Below, piece after piece: positions 16,682 to 24,474 of a stretch of 52,886 bases of DNA. The translations under genes were made by a program, and so were the position numbers. The notes beneath the pieces were generated by a model that saw nothing but the letters and a program-made list of their open reading frames with translations, was not told the origin of the DNA and made no database searches. The stretch's first letter is position 1; every line of letters begins with the position of its first letter. This DNA comes from CAZHTS01 sp964535315 (GTDB taxonomy: Bacteria > Chloroflexota > Anaerolineae > Anaerolineales > Anaerolineaceae), in NCBI GenBank assembly GCA_964535315.1, contig CAZHTS010000031.1, positions 1-52,886 of the forward strand. The letters run 5' to 3'.

Positions 16682-17020
16682 ATGGATATCTTCCCGGAGC
16701 CGGTTTTGCGTCTACCGCAGGCGGACATCCCCCTGGCGGGTGTCAGCGCCTATCTGGCGCAGAGCGAACATTGCCAGGTGATCTTCATGCAGTTCAGCCA
16801 GGACGTGCAACTGCCCGAACACGCCCATGCCGGGCAATGGGGCGTGGTGCTGGAAGGGCAGATCGACCTGGTGATCGGCGGCGTGGCGGCTTCGTACCGC
16901 AAGGGCGAGCGCTACTATATTCCCGCCGGTACACCGCATTCGGGCAGGATCCATGCCGGCTACGCCGACGTGACCTTTTTCGATCAGGTCGACCGCTACG
17001 CGAGCAAACCTGCCGGCTGA
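16682..17020 (+). CDS. Small cupin-fold protein
   Basis: 112 residues from the ATG at 16682 (GGAGG at 16668-16672; an adjacent in-frame GTG at 16679 is possible). Single beta-barrel. Cupin motif 1 is seen as PEHAHAGQWGVVLEGQ, giving two metal-binding His residues, and motif 2 as GERYYIPAGTPHSGR, giving the third. No other domain. Such proteins bind a metal and a small ligand or act as isomerases or dioxygenases; the substrate cannot be told. It lies 53 nt after the ABC ATPase gene, on the same strand, and may be the end of that operon or have its own promoter. Confidence 0.85.
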   Translation: MDIFPEPVLRLPQADIPLAGVSAYLAQSEHCQVIFMQFSQDVQLPEHAHAGQWGVVLEGQIDLVIGGVAASYRKGERYYIPAGTPHSGRIHAGYADVTFFDQVDRYASKPAG

Positions 17021-17028
17021 AGGCGAAG

Positions 17029-17769
17029 ATGGGCGAGTTCGATCCGGCCGACTTTTGTGAAGCCAGGCGAGTTCAACGGAGCTTCCGCCCACCGCCTCTC
17101 GGTCAGTTCTTGCGTAAGAACGCTTTGTTGCTCGGCCCGTTGATCTTCGCGCAACTGCTGCTCGTCTGCGCGCAGGTCTTTGTGGCGCTGGCCCTGGGCG
17201 CGCAGCAGCGCTCCTCGTCCGTCCTCCTCCTGCTGGCGGGCATGGTCGTGCTGGTCTTTCTGATGCTGGCGGCGGGCCTGGGCTGGATTTACCTCGCCGG
17301 GCGGAACGCCTCTATCACCCTGGAAGCGGATCGCCTGGTGGAGTGCGACCCGCTCGGCCGGCGGCGTGTATTTCTCTATCGCCAGATTTGTTCGGTGGGG
17401 TATGCGCGCCGGGGGCTGATGATTGGTTACCACCCGTATGTTCCTGGCCTGGGGTTGGACGAGCAGCGCATCCGCCGCGCCACCCTGGTGCCGGTTGAGA
17501 ATCTGGTGCAGTTATCCGACGAATTGCAGGCCCGCAAACGGGCAGCCGGCGAGGTGTGGTTCCCCCTATCCACGATCTCACTGAGCGCCGTGTTGTATCG
17601 CCTGGGGGGGCTGGCGCTGGCGCTTGTGCTGTTGACCGTCGTGACGCGCTGGTCGAACGCTGCGCCGGTCAGGCTGGGCATGGGGGCGCTGCTGCTGCTG
17701 GCGCTGGTGGGCTGGGGAGTTCGTTCGTTCTTTTTCCGCGATCCGGGCTGGCCGGTGGATCAGGATTGA
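17029..17769 (+). CDS. Membrane protein with possible bacterial PH-like domain
   Basis: 246 residues from the ATG at 17029, eight bases after the cupin stop. Two hydrophobic segments (about 35-57 and 64-88) are followed by a beta-rich stretch (about 92-165: ASITLEADRLVECD, RRRVFLYRQICSV) that reads like the bPH domain of bacterial membrane proteins. Two more hydrophobic segments lie near the C-terminus (190-212 and 218-235). I do not recognise the family. The 3' end overlaps the convergent HD-GYP gene by 10 nt. Position after the cupin suggests co-transcription; no function is proposed. Confidence 0.65.
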   Translation: MGEFDPADFCEARRVQRSFRPPPLGQFLRKNALLLGPLIFAQLLLVCAQVFVALALGAQQRSSSVLLLLAGMVVLVFLMLAAGLGWIYLAGRNASITLEADRLVECDPLGRRRVFLYRQICSVGYARRGLMIGYHPYVPGLGLDEQRIRRATLVPVENLVQLSDELQARKRAAGEVWFPLSTISLSAVLYRLGGLALALVLLTVVTRWSNAAPVRLGMGALLLLALVGWGVRSFFFRDPGWPVDQD

Positions 17770-20700
17770 GCGTCGCGGTGCTGATCGAGGATCTCTAAGA
17801 AAGCCTGCGCCACCTGTGGGTCGAAGTGTTTGCCGGCCTGTTCGCGGATGCAGGCGCGCGCTGCATCGGCTGTCCAGCCGGGCCGGTACGGCCGGTCGGT
17901 GGTCAGGGCGTCCCACACGTCCACCACGGCAAAGATGCGCGCCGCCAGCGGAATTTCTTCCCCTTTGAGACCGCGCGGATAGCCGCTGCCGTCCCATTTT
18001 TCGTGGTGGCAATAAGGGACATCCAGCGCCGGGCGCAGATAGGGGATACCGGCCAACATCTGGTGGGCGTACTGCGGGTGCTGGCGCATGATGACCCACT
18101 CGTCGGGGCTCAACGGCCCGGGTTTGAGCAAGATGTTGTCAGGGATGACCATCTTGCCGATGTCGTGCAGAAAGACGCCGCGGCGCAGGTGGATCAGTTC
18201 TTCGGCGCTCAGGCCCATTTTCTGCGCCAGTTCCAGCGTCAGCGCCGTCACCCGGTCGGAATGGCCTCTGGTTTCTTTGTCGCGCAGTTCCAGCGCCTGA
18301 GCCCAACCTTCAATCGTGGCCTCGTACGCCTCGCTCAGTTCGGCGTGCGAGCGTTGCAGCCCTTCGACCAGGGCGGCGTTGTCAATGGCGATGGCAGTCT
18401 GGTTGGCCAGGTTCTCGAGAAAATCCAGCCATTCGCCGTCGGGGGTGAAAGATGAGCGGCTGAAGATTTCCAGCACGCCCTTGACCTCGCCTTTGACGAT
18501 CAACGGTGCGCCGCAATAAAAGCGAAAATGTTCCTGGCTGATCATTACGCCCAATTCATCATCGTCGTACAGGTGGATATCTGGAATGACCAGGCGCTGG
18601 CGCTGCCGGACGGCCTGCCAGGCCAGCCCTTGCGCAAAGGGCAGCGCCACATCGTTTATTCCTGCGCTCAAGAAACCCTGGCCGCTGGCAAAGACCAGGG
18701 TTCGCTTGTGCGGGTCCTTATCAGGTTTGAGCAACAGGATGCTGGCCGCTTCCATTTCCAGATGGAAGAGCGCCTGTTCGAGCACCATATTGAAGGTGTG
18801 TGCGAGCGTCATTCCGCTGGCGATAGCGGTATCGATGGCGCGCAGCACCTGCATGCGCTGCAACTGGCGCTGCAAGGCCAGTTCGGCCTGACGGCGGGCG
18901 GTGATATCGTGGGCGTTGATCACGATGGCCTGTACGGTTGCTTCGTGCATCAGGTTGGTGGCGACCACCTCCAGCCAGCGATACTGGTGGTCTTTGGTGA
19001 ACGAACGCACGCTAAAGGCCCGGCTGTTGCCCGGCGCGGCCAGCACTTCGGCATACATCTCACGCGCCATCGCCTGGTCGTCGGGGTGGATCAAATCGAA
19101 TGGATTGCGGTTGTGGCGTTCGGCGTTGCTGTAATGGGTGATACGTTCATAGGCCGGGCTGAGGTAGACCAGCCGCCCGCTGGTATCCACCAGCGCCAGG
19201 GCATCGGACGATTTTTCGATCAGGGCGCGCAGGCGTTTCTCGCTGTTGACCAGCAATTCTTCTGCCTTCTTGCGCTCGTTGATGTCGCGCCCGACGCACA
19301 AAAAACCGCGCGGCGCTCCGTTGGCGTCGCGCAGCATCTGGATGGTGGTGTCGCCCCAGAACACGCCGCCGCCTTTGCATGTATATTCCAATTCGCTGCT
19401 GAAATGGATCTCTACCTGTGGGTCGGCCAGATTCTCGGGGGTGAGCAATTCCTGAATGGCGGCCCGGATTTTTTCCCACGAGCGGGGCGTCAGGTGCTGG
19501 TCCAGGGTCATCGTGCCCAACTCCGGGAGGGTGAAGCCGCGGGTCTGTTCCACCGATGGGTTGATCCAGGTGATGTTCAGCTTCATATCCATCAGCCAGA
19601 CGGTATCGCGAATGTTTTCAACGATCAGGCGAAAAAGTCGTTCGCTTTCACTCAGCTTTTCTTGCAGCGCCCGGTTTTTGCTGGCGTCGTGCATGAAGTT
19701 GAAGCGATACAGCAGGGCGCCGCGGGCATCGCAAATGGCCCCGGCCCGTGTCCACAGCGGAAAGCGCCGGCCGCGGGCGTCGCAGGCATCCAGTTCGCCC
19801 TCCCAACTGCCGCCCAGCGCCAGCAGTGGGGCAATTTCGTTTTCGACTTTTTGCCGCGCTTCGGGCGAGTAATTGTCGCTGTCGCTTCGGGCGAGCGCTT
19901 CTTCTGGAGAATATCCAAACAGGCGCACGTGGGCGGGGTTGATATAGACCAGCCTGCCGTTGCGATCGGTGATGGTGACGGCTTCCTGCGATTCTTCGAT
20001 GATGGCCTTGAAGAGTTGCAAGGATTTTTGCGACTCTTTCAGTTCTGTCACCAGTTGATCGATCCGTTCTCCAATTTTTCCGGCCAGTATGCCGACCAGG
20101 CCGGCGATGCACAACAGGAAAATCATGCTGATCCCGGCTGCGGTGAGCGCCGGGTTGGCGTGCAGGGTGCCGATCAGCAGGTAGTTTGTCCACGTGCTCA
20201 GGATCAGGGCGGTCAGAATGGTGGGGACAAAGACGCGCAATAATTGCGCCCGCATTGATTCGCCGGCAAAAGGCTGCATGATCCATGTCTGTGGGCCGGA
20301 GCGGGCCAGTAAGGCGCTCCCCAGGAAGAAGGAGGCTATGGCCGAGGGCAGCGATTGGGGCAACAGCGGGTCGTTGGTGTAGAGAAAGGGAGCGCCGTAA
20401 CTGTACCCAAGCATGGAGAGCAGGCCCAGGGCGGTGACCAGTAAGGCCAGCAGTCCGCCGACCTGGCGCGCCAGCCGGGAGGGCCTGGCCGGCAGGGTTA
20501 ACAGATGGGCGTGCGCCGCCAGGATCAACACGGCGGCTGTCACCGGCGATATGCGAAAATCGCGGTATTCCAGCGGCGTGGCGGGCAGGGGCATCAGATA
20601 CTGTTCAAAGCCCAGGTCGATGTTGGCGAAGAACTGGAGCAATACCAGCAAACAGACCAATGATAGCAGTCCGGCGACGACGCGCCCGTAGAAATGCGCG

Positions 20701-20918
20701 TAGCGTGAGGTGGGGCGCAGGCAGCGGATGAGGATGGCGCTGCTGAACAATGCGTAGCCCAGGGCTGAACCGAGGGCCATGGGGGCATAACTCTGTCCAA
20801 AACTGGTCAGAGTCCAGGTTCTTGTCGCCCAGCCGCTCAAAACGAGCATCGCCGTGACTGCCGCTAGACCGGCGCTTAAGAGGGTCATGGCCCGCAAATT
20901 GGATAAAGTCTTGTCCAT
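17760..20918 (-). CDS. Membrane-anchored PAS/GAF sensor with HD-GYP domain
   Basis: 1052 residues. An N-terminal region with about eight membrane helices (10-280) is followed by a short coiled coil, three PAS domains (about 305-415, 430-550 and 555-690), a GAF domain (705-860) and an HD-GYP domain (870-1045). The HD-GYP part has FLHDIGKMVIPDNILLKPG, HPQYAHQML and HHEKWDGSGYP, so the HD metal ligands and GYP signature are intact. Family knowledge predicts hydrolysis of cyclic di-GMP, controlled by membrane, redox, light or small-molecule signals through the sensory domains. No GGDEF partner is in this window. It is transcribed alone, divergent from the tetR gene. The signal is unknown. Confidence 0.93.
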   Translation of the reverse strand: MDKTLSNLRAMTLLSAGLAAVTAMLVLSGWATRTWTLTSFGQSYAPMALGSALGYALFSSAILIRCLRPTSRYAHFYGRVVAGLLSLVCLLVLLQFFANIDLGFEQYLMPLPATPLEYRDFRISPVTAAVLILAAHAHLLTLPARPSRLARQVGGLLALLVTALGLLSMLGYSYGAPFLYTNDPLLPQSLPSAIASFFLGSALLARSGPQTWIMQPFAGESMRAQLLRVFVPTILTALILSTWTNYLLIGTLHANPALTAAGISMIFLLCIAGLVGILAGKIGERIDQLVTELKESQKSLQLFKAIIEESQEAVTITDRNGRLVYINPAHVRLFGYSPEEALARSDSDNYSPEARQKVENEIAPLLALGGSWEGELDACDARGRRFPLWTRAGAICDARGALLYRFNFMHDASKNRALQEKLSESERLFRLIVENIRDTVWLMDMKLNITWINPSVEQTRGFTLPELGTMTLDQHLTPRSWEKIRAAIQELLTPENLADPQVEIHFSSELEYTCKGGGVFWGDTTIQMLRDANGAPRGFLCVGRDINERKKAEELLVNSEKRLRALIEKSSDALALVDTSGRLVYLSPAYERITHYSNAERHNRNPFDLIHPDDQAMAREMYAEVLAAPGNSRAFSVRSFTKDHQYRWLEVVATNLMHEATVQAIVINAHDITARRQAELALQRQLQRMQVLRAIDTAIASGMTLAHTFNMVLEQALFHLEMEAASILLLKPDKDPHKRTLVFASGQGFLSAGINDVALPFAQGLAWQAVRQRQRLVIPDIHLYDDDELGVMISQEHFRFYCGAPLIVKGEVKGVLEIFSRSSFTPDGEWLDFLENLANQTAIAIDNAALVEGLQRSHAELSEAYEATIEGWAQALELRDKETRGHSDRVTALTLELAQKMGLSAEELIHLRRGVFLHDIGKMVIPDNILLKPGPLSPDEWVIMRQHPQYAHQMLAGIPYLRPALDVPYCHHEKWDGSGYPRGLKGEEIPLAARIFAVVDVWDALTTDRPYRPGWTADAARACIREQAGKHFDPQVAQAFLEILDQHRDAQS

Positions 20919-21098
20919 TTATTACTCTATGCACGGTAAAAATAAATGATAGCGGGCACCGGCGGGCCTCGAGGAGCGTCGCGACTATTCCATTATTACA
21001 TTTTCCGGGGCGCTGTCAATCCTGTACGATTGCGGATTTTTCCGGTGATAAAGCCGGGATACGGCCCCATTTTCTCTGGATGAGTTCCCCTGGATATA
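20919..21098. other. Divergent intergenic region, HD-GYP side
   Basis: No gene in this stretch. On the minus strand the HD-GYP ATG (20918) has no clear Shine-Dalgarno and only weak -10-like hexamers close upstream (TATCAT around 20952-20947). A GC-rich inverted pair around 20958-20975 has no T-tract. Confidence 0.35.
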
Positions 21099-21127
21099 TT
21101 GACTATTTAGTCAGTCGGTTGTATAAT
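21099..21127 (+). promoter_or_regulatory. Promoter of the tetR operon
   Basis: TTGACT (21099-21104), 17-nt spacer, TATAAT (21122-21127). A near-consensus sigma-70 promoter about 40 nt before the tetR ATG. Confidence 0.85.
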
Positions 21128-21153
21128 CTTATTATTGATTGAAAAGTCAGTCA
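21100..21153. promoter_or_regulatory. TetR operator: inverted repeat plus second half-site
   Basis: TGACTATTTAGTCA (21100-21113) is an inverted repeat TGACTA/TAGTCA that overlaps the -35 and enters the spacer. The octamer AGTCAGTC occurs in it (21109-21116) and again 36 bp downstream (21145-21152), after the start point. TGACT...AGTCA is a common TetR-family operator form, so binding by the product of the next gene and autorepression are likely. Confidence 0.7.
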
Positions 21154-21167
21154 TAGAAAGGGTTGCG

Positions 21168-21788
21168 ATGCCGCGGAATAAAGAACAAACGGAACAAATT
21201 CGTAGCGAGAGCCGGGAAAAGATCCTCACCACCGCCCGGCGGCTGTTTGCCGAAAAAGGTTACGACGGATGTAATGTCTCAGACATCGCTCGCGCCGCCG
21301 GGATGAGCCAGGGAAACATCTACTGGTATTTCCCTTCCAAGAAGGACATCTACGCCGCGGTGCTTGCGACCGGGTTTGAGGCGCTGGGAGTGGTGATGGC
21401 CGGGGCGGCTTCGGGCCCGGCGCCGGCGGCCGAGAAATTTCAGGCGTTTTTGAGCCATTTCTTCATCCTGATGAAAGAGCCGGCCGGGGAAGAATTCTTC
21501 TCCATTCTCATGGCGCTGGTCAACCAGGGCGGACAACTGCATCTGGAAGAGTTCGGCCTTTCCAGCGGGCAGATTGGGGCCGGTTACCACCAGTCGTTGA
21601 ACGCCATTTTTGCCCAGGGGCAGGCGGAAGGTGTGTTCCCGATGGAGATCGAGCCCAATCTGTTGTCGACCTTCCTGTTCGCCTTTATCAACGGGTTGAT
21701 GCTCATGTACCCAGGCGAATGGCACGATATCCCGGACGAGGTGGTGCGCCGGGCCATTTATCGTTTGCTGGGGATGCGCGCCGCCTGA
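21168..21788 (+). CDS. TetR-family transcriptional regulator
   Basis: 206 residues from the ATG at 21168 (GAAAGG upstream); an ATG at 21135 would start inside the operator region and is less likely. The N-terminal helix-turn-helix (about 10-60) has the TetR pattern ILTTARRLFAEKGYDG, VSDIARAAGMSQGNIYWYFPSKKDIYAAV. The C-terminal part is an all-helical ligand-binding and dimerisation domain. The promoter carries a TGACTA/TAGTCA inverted repeat, so it very likely represses itself and the downstream oxidoreductase and hydrolase genes. The ligand is unknown but should relate to their substrates, perhaps a hydrophobic or xenobiotic compound. Confidence 0.93.
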   Translation: MPRNKEQTEQIRSESREKILTTARRLFAEKGYDGCNVSDIARAAGMSQGNIYWYFPSKKDIYAAVLATGFEALGVVMAGAASGPAPAAEKFQAFLSHFFILMKEPAGEEFFSILMALVNQGGQLHLEEFGLSSGQIGAGYHQSLNAIFAQGQAEGVFPMEIEPNLLSTFLFAFINGLMLMYPGEWHDIPDEVVRRAIYRLLGMRAA

Positions 21789-21870
21789 CGCACCCTGTCG
21801 TTCAAAAGAATAGTTTTTCCAGATGGGCCTGCCAGGCGCCATGGGTATTCGTTCGCCTTAAATCAAGTTC

Positions 21871-21895
21871 GATCTTTGCCCGCTCGACAAAGATC
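21871..21895 (+). repeat. Inverted repeat beside the ribosome-binding site
   Basis: GATCTTTG (21871-21878) and CAAAGATC (21888-21895) form a perfect 8-bp stem with a 9-nt loop. It ends exactly where the AAGGAG of the next gene begins (21896-21901). As RNA it could tune translation of the oxidoreductase. No T-tract follows, so it is not an intrinsic terminator. Confidence 0.6.
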
Positions 21896-21907
21896 AAGGA
21901 GTTTGAA

Positions 21908-22384
21908 ATGTCTCAGCCAGCCACCATCCCGCCTTTCGTCAATCGTGCCATGAAATTCCTCTTATGCTCGCCGGCGCACGGCATGATCAGTAAAACCATT
22001 TTGCTGATCACCTTCACCGGGCGCAAGAGCGGCAAGACATACACCACCCCGGTCAGTTATTCTCAATCCGGCGATCAGGTGTTCATCTTCACCCACGCCG
22101 CCTGGTGGAAGAACCTGAGCGGCGGGGCGCCGGTCACCCTGCGCATCCGCGGTCGTGAATTCCAGGGCCTGGCGCAGCCGGTCGTTGAAGATAAACAGGC
22201 CATCGCCGCCGGGCTGGCGGCGCATCTGCGCCAGGTGCCGGCAGACGCCCGGTTTTATGCTGTGACCCTGGATGACCAGAAAAAACCGCGCGCCGAGGAA
22301 GTGGCGCGGGCCGTGCAAACGGTGGTGATGGTTCGCATCCAGGTGCGCGGCGTCGATCGTAAAGGAGACCCTGATGTCTCCTAG
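21908..22384 (+). CDS. Deazaflavin (F420)-dependent nitroreductase-family protein (DDN type)
   Basis: 158 residues from the ATG at 21908 (AAGGAG 6 nt upstream). Split-barrel flavin-binding fold of the DDN/F420 family. The signature TFTGRKSGKTYTTPVSY is followed by VFIFTHAAWWKNL, then a strand VTLRIRGREF and a helix with AAGLAAHLRQVP. These match the conserved cofactor-binding loop, in which GRKSG contacts the phosphate tail of F420. The usual length is about 140-160. The family reduces quinones or nitroaromatics with reduced F420, or binds other flavins. It lies 119 nt after tetR and overlaps the next gene by 11 nt. Confidence 0.85.
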   Translation: MSQPATIPPFVNRAMKFLLCSPAHGMISKTILLITFTGRKSGKTYTTPVSYSQSGDQVFIFTHAAWWKNLSGGAPVTLRIRGREFQGLAQPVVEDKQAIAAGLAAHLRQVPADARFYAVTLDDQKKPRAEEVARAVQTVVMVRIQVRGVDRKGDPDVS

Positions 22385-23378
22385 CAAGACCCGTTTGCTG
22401 GCCGTCCTGGGCGGCGTTCTCTGCATTGGCGGCGCGCTGGGCGTGGGGCGTTACCGGCGCGAAATCGGCGCCGCGCGTGCAGCGCTTGACCGGCGAGGCA
22501 GCCGGGTGGCAGCCACGGCATGTGGGCCGGTCGAGTACGCCGTGGCGGGAACGGGCGATCCGGTGCTGGTGGTGCACGGCGCCATGGGCGGGTTCGACCA
22601 GGGGTTGATGTTGGCCGATGCGTTTGTCGCCAGCGGGTATCAGGCGATTGCCGTCTCGCGTTTTGGCTATCTGCGTTCGCCTTTGCCGGAAAACGCCACG
22701 CTGGATATGCAGGCGGATGCGTATGCCTGTCTGCTCGACACGCTGGGTATCCGGCGGGCAGCCATTTTTGCCACCTCGGGTGGGGCGACCTCGGCCATTC
22801 GTTTTGCCGTGCGTCACCCGCAGCGCACGGCGGCGCTTGTCCTACTCTCGCCGGCCGCTCCGGGGGCCGTCAAAGCCGCCACACCGCCGCGTATGCTGTT
22901 TGACGTCTTGCTGCGCAGCGATTTTGTCTATTGGGCGCTGCTGGCCGTTTTTCGCCCGGCGATGCGGGGCATGGTGGGGGTGCCCCAGGGTTTTGCGCTC
23001 ACCCCACCGCAGCAGACCGAGGTCGACGAAACGCTTGCCACAACGTTGCCGGTCAGCGGGCGGATGGACGGGATGGTCTTTGATATGTACGCCATCAGCC
23101 CCGATTTCTATGCGGAAATAGACGACGAGAGCCCCTATGCGGCGCGGCGCGTCATGGCTCCGGTGCTGGTGCTTCACGCCCTGGATGATCCGCTGGCGCT
23201 TGCCGGGAACGTACGCGGCCTGGCGGAGAAATTCCCGGACGTGCGCCTGTTCAGCGTGCCGGACGGCGGCCATTTGCTGCTGGGCCACCGCGCCAGGGTA
23301 AACGCGGCGATCGTGCAATTTTTAAACGACGTGATGGCTGTGCCACGTGACAATGCAACCACGCAAGATTCTGGATGA
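22374..23378 (+). CDS. Alpha/beta hydrolase with N-terminal membrane anchor
   Basis: 334 residues. A short hydrophobic N-terminus (LLAVLGGVLCIGGALGVG) suggests a membrane anchor or uncleaved signal. The hydrolase core begins near residue 50: oxyanion loop VLVVHGAMGG, nucleophile elbow FATSGGATS (AxSxG rather than GxSxG), acid residue in LHALDDPLAL and His in GGHLLLGH. The triad is therefore complete. It overlaps the DDN-type gene by 11 nt and is presumably under the same TetR regulator. The reaction could be ester or epoxide hydrolysis; it cannot be narrowed from sequence. Confidence 0.88.
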   Translation: MSPSKTRLLAVLGGVLCIGGALGVGRYRREIGAARAALDRRGSRVAATACGPVEYAVAGTGDPVLVVHGAMGGFDQGLMLADAFVASGYQAIAVSRFGYLRSPLPENATLDMQADAYACLLDTLGIRRAAIFATSGGATSAIRFAVRHPQRTAALVLLSPAAPGAVKAATPPRMLFDVLLRSDFVYWALLAVFRPAMRGMVGVPQGFALTPPQQTEVDETLATTLPVSGRMDGMVFDMYAISPDFYAEIDDESPYAARRVMAPVLVLHALDDPLALAGNVRGLAEKFPDVRLFSVPDGGHLLLGHRARVNAAIVQFLNDVMAVPRDNATTQDSG

Positions 23379-23398
23379 ACTGAAAAGGAGAAATGAAC

Positions 23399-23515
23399 AT
23401 GACTGTACAAACGAACGAAAAGGGGAGGAAGGGATTGCCGACCTGTGTGAAGGCGATAATTGTGATCCTGATTTTGCTGGCTGCGGTCGGTGGGTTCCTC
23501 TGCTGGTTGTTGTAA
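23399..23515 (+). CDS. 38-residue single-pass membrane peptide
   Basis: A small gene read directly from the sequence. AAAAGGAG lies 8 nt before the ATG at 23399, and translation gives a basic N-terminal part (QTNEKGRKGLPTCVK) followed by one membrane helix (AIIVILILLAAVGGFLCWLL) that runs to the stop TAA at 23513. Another ATG at 23393 is too close to the ribosome-binding site. The gene begins 20 nt after the hydrolase stop codon, so it is probably in the same TetR-controlled operon. Positive residues before the helix predict the N-terminus inside. The family is not recognised. Small hydrophobic peptides of this kind often modulate a membrane partner. Confidence 0.6.
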   Translation: MTVQTNEKGRKGLPTCVKAIIVILILLAAVGGFLCWLL

Positions 23516-23542
23516 CAGGAAGCCCTGAATTTTCTGTTGGAT

Positions 23543-23560
23543 GCCGCCGGAAACGGCGGC
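23543..23560 (+). other. Stable hairpin with GAAA tetraloop
   Basis: GCCGCCG (23543-23549), GAAA, CGGCGGC (23554-23560): a perfect 7-bp stem closed by a GNRA loop, between the small membrane peptide gene and the nucleotidyltransferase-like gene. The following bases are only mildly T-rich (gtcattgttt), so it may be a weak terminator or an mRNA processing/stability element. Confidence 0.5.
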
Positions 23561-23589
23561 GTCATTGTTTCTGGGGTAAAATCATCCCT

Positions 23590-24402
23590 GTGCCCGATTT
23601 GGATTTGCCGTTAAACGAACTGGTGCGCTGTGCGGCCGCTCACCCGGAGATACGCGCCGTGGGAATGAGCGGCGGCGACCGCCCTTACCCTGAACCAGGG
23701 GAAGGGGATATCGATCTCTTTATCTACTGTGAACGGATCCCGGCCGCGGCGCAGCGCGCCGCCATCCTGGCCTCTCCCGGGGGCAGCGCGGCGCAAATCG
23801 AGGTCGGGTGCATCGAAGACAGCCATTGGGGGGTGGGCGACCGTTGTTTTTTGTGCGGCATTGAGACCTGGGCCCTGTATTTTACACTGGAAGAAACCCG
23901 GGCCGAATTGGACGCCATCCTGGCGGGAAAATTCCTGGGCCGGGTGGACGGCGAGTATTATCCGTTGGGGCGCTGCGCCATGTGGAAAACGATGCGGGCG
24001 TTGTATGATCCGGATGGCTTTTTGCAGACCCTGCGTTCCCGCCTGGAAGTATATCCGCCCGGGCTGGCCGCGGCGGTGGCGGCGCATCACCTGGCCGGAT
24101 TGCAAGACGTGGAAGATTTGGAACGCGCCGTGCAGCGCGGCGACGTGTTCTTTTACCACTTTGCCCTGGAACTGGCATTGGATCATTTCTTGCAGGCGCT
24201 GTTTGCGTTGAACGGCACCTTTTTCCCCAGCCGGAAGCGCAGCGAAGAATATCTGCGCGGGTTTCAACTCCGGCCGGTGGAGTGCGAGCGGCGATTGCGC
24301 CAGGTGATTGCCTGGGGCGCCGGGGCGGACACGCTCTCGGCTTCGTATGCGTTGTGGCAGGAATTGGTTGGCGAACTGCGTACGCTGGCGCGCACTTCGT
24401 AG
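23590..24402 (+). CDS. Nucleotidyltransferase-like protein
   Basis: 270 residues from the GTG at 23590. The open frame extends to 23347, but that part overlaps the hydrolase gene, the 38-residue peptide gene and a hairpin, and codes for no recognisable protein. The N-terminal region has MSGGDRPYPEPGEGDIDLFIYC, which fits the nucleotidyltransferase-fold pattern of a glycine turn followed by DxD metal ligands. The rest is helical and resembles DUF4037-type proteins in which such a domain precedes a helical bundle. The start is uncertain, since no good ribosome-binding site precedes the GTG. The substrate is unknown; aminoglycoside-type adenylation or an RNA/sugar target are possible. Confidence 0.6.
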   Translation: MPDLDLPLNELVRCAAAHPEIRAVGMSGGDRPYPEPGEGDIDLFIYCERIPAAAQRAAILASPGGSAAQIEVGCIEDSHWGVGDRCFLCGIETWALYFTLEETRAELDAILAGKFLGRVDGEYYPLGRCAMWKTMRALYDPDGFLQTLRSRLEVYPPGLAAAVAAHHLAGLQDVEDLERAVQRGDVFFYHFALELALDHFLQALFALNGTFFPSRKRSEEYLRGFQLRPVECERRLRQVIAWGAGADTLSASYALWQELVGELRTLARTS

Positions 24403-24474
24403 GAGCCCGGCTTTCTCGCCCGTTCGGCTGGAGGTGGGGTTCTTGTGCCAGTGGGCGCGTGGAGCGCATCCCGG

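Noticed and set aside
18528..20243. Long plus-strand open frame (571 codons) opposite the HD-GYP gene
   Set aside because: Low-complexity, His/Gln/Gly-rich translation without any domain; it mirrors the GC-rich codon pattern of the real gene on the other strand.
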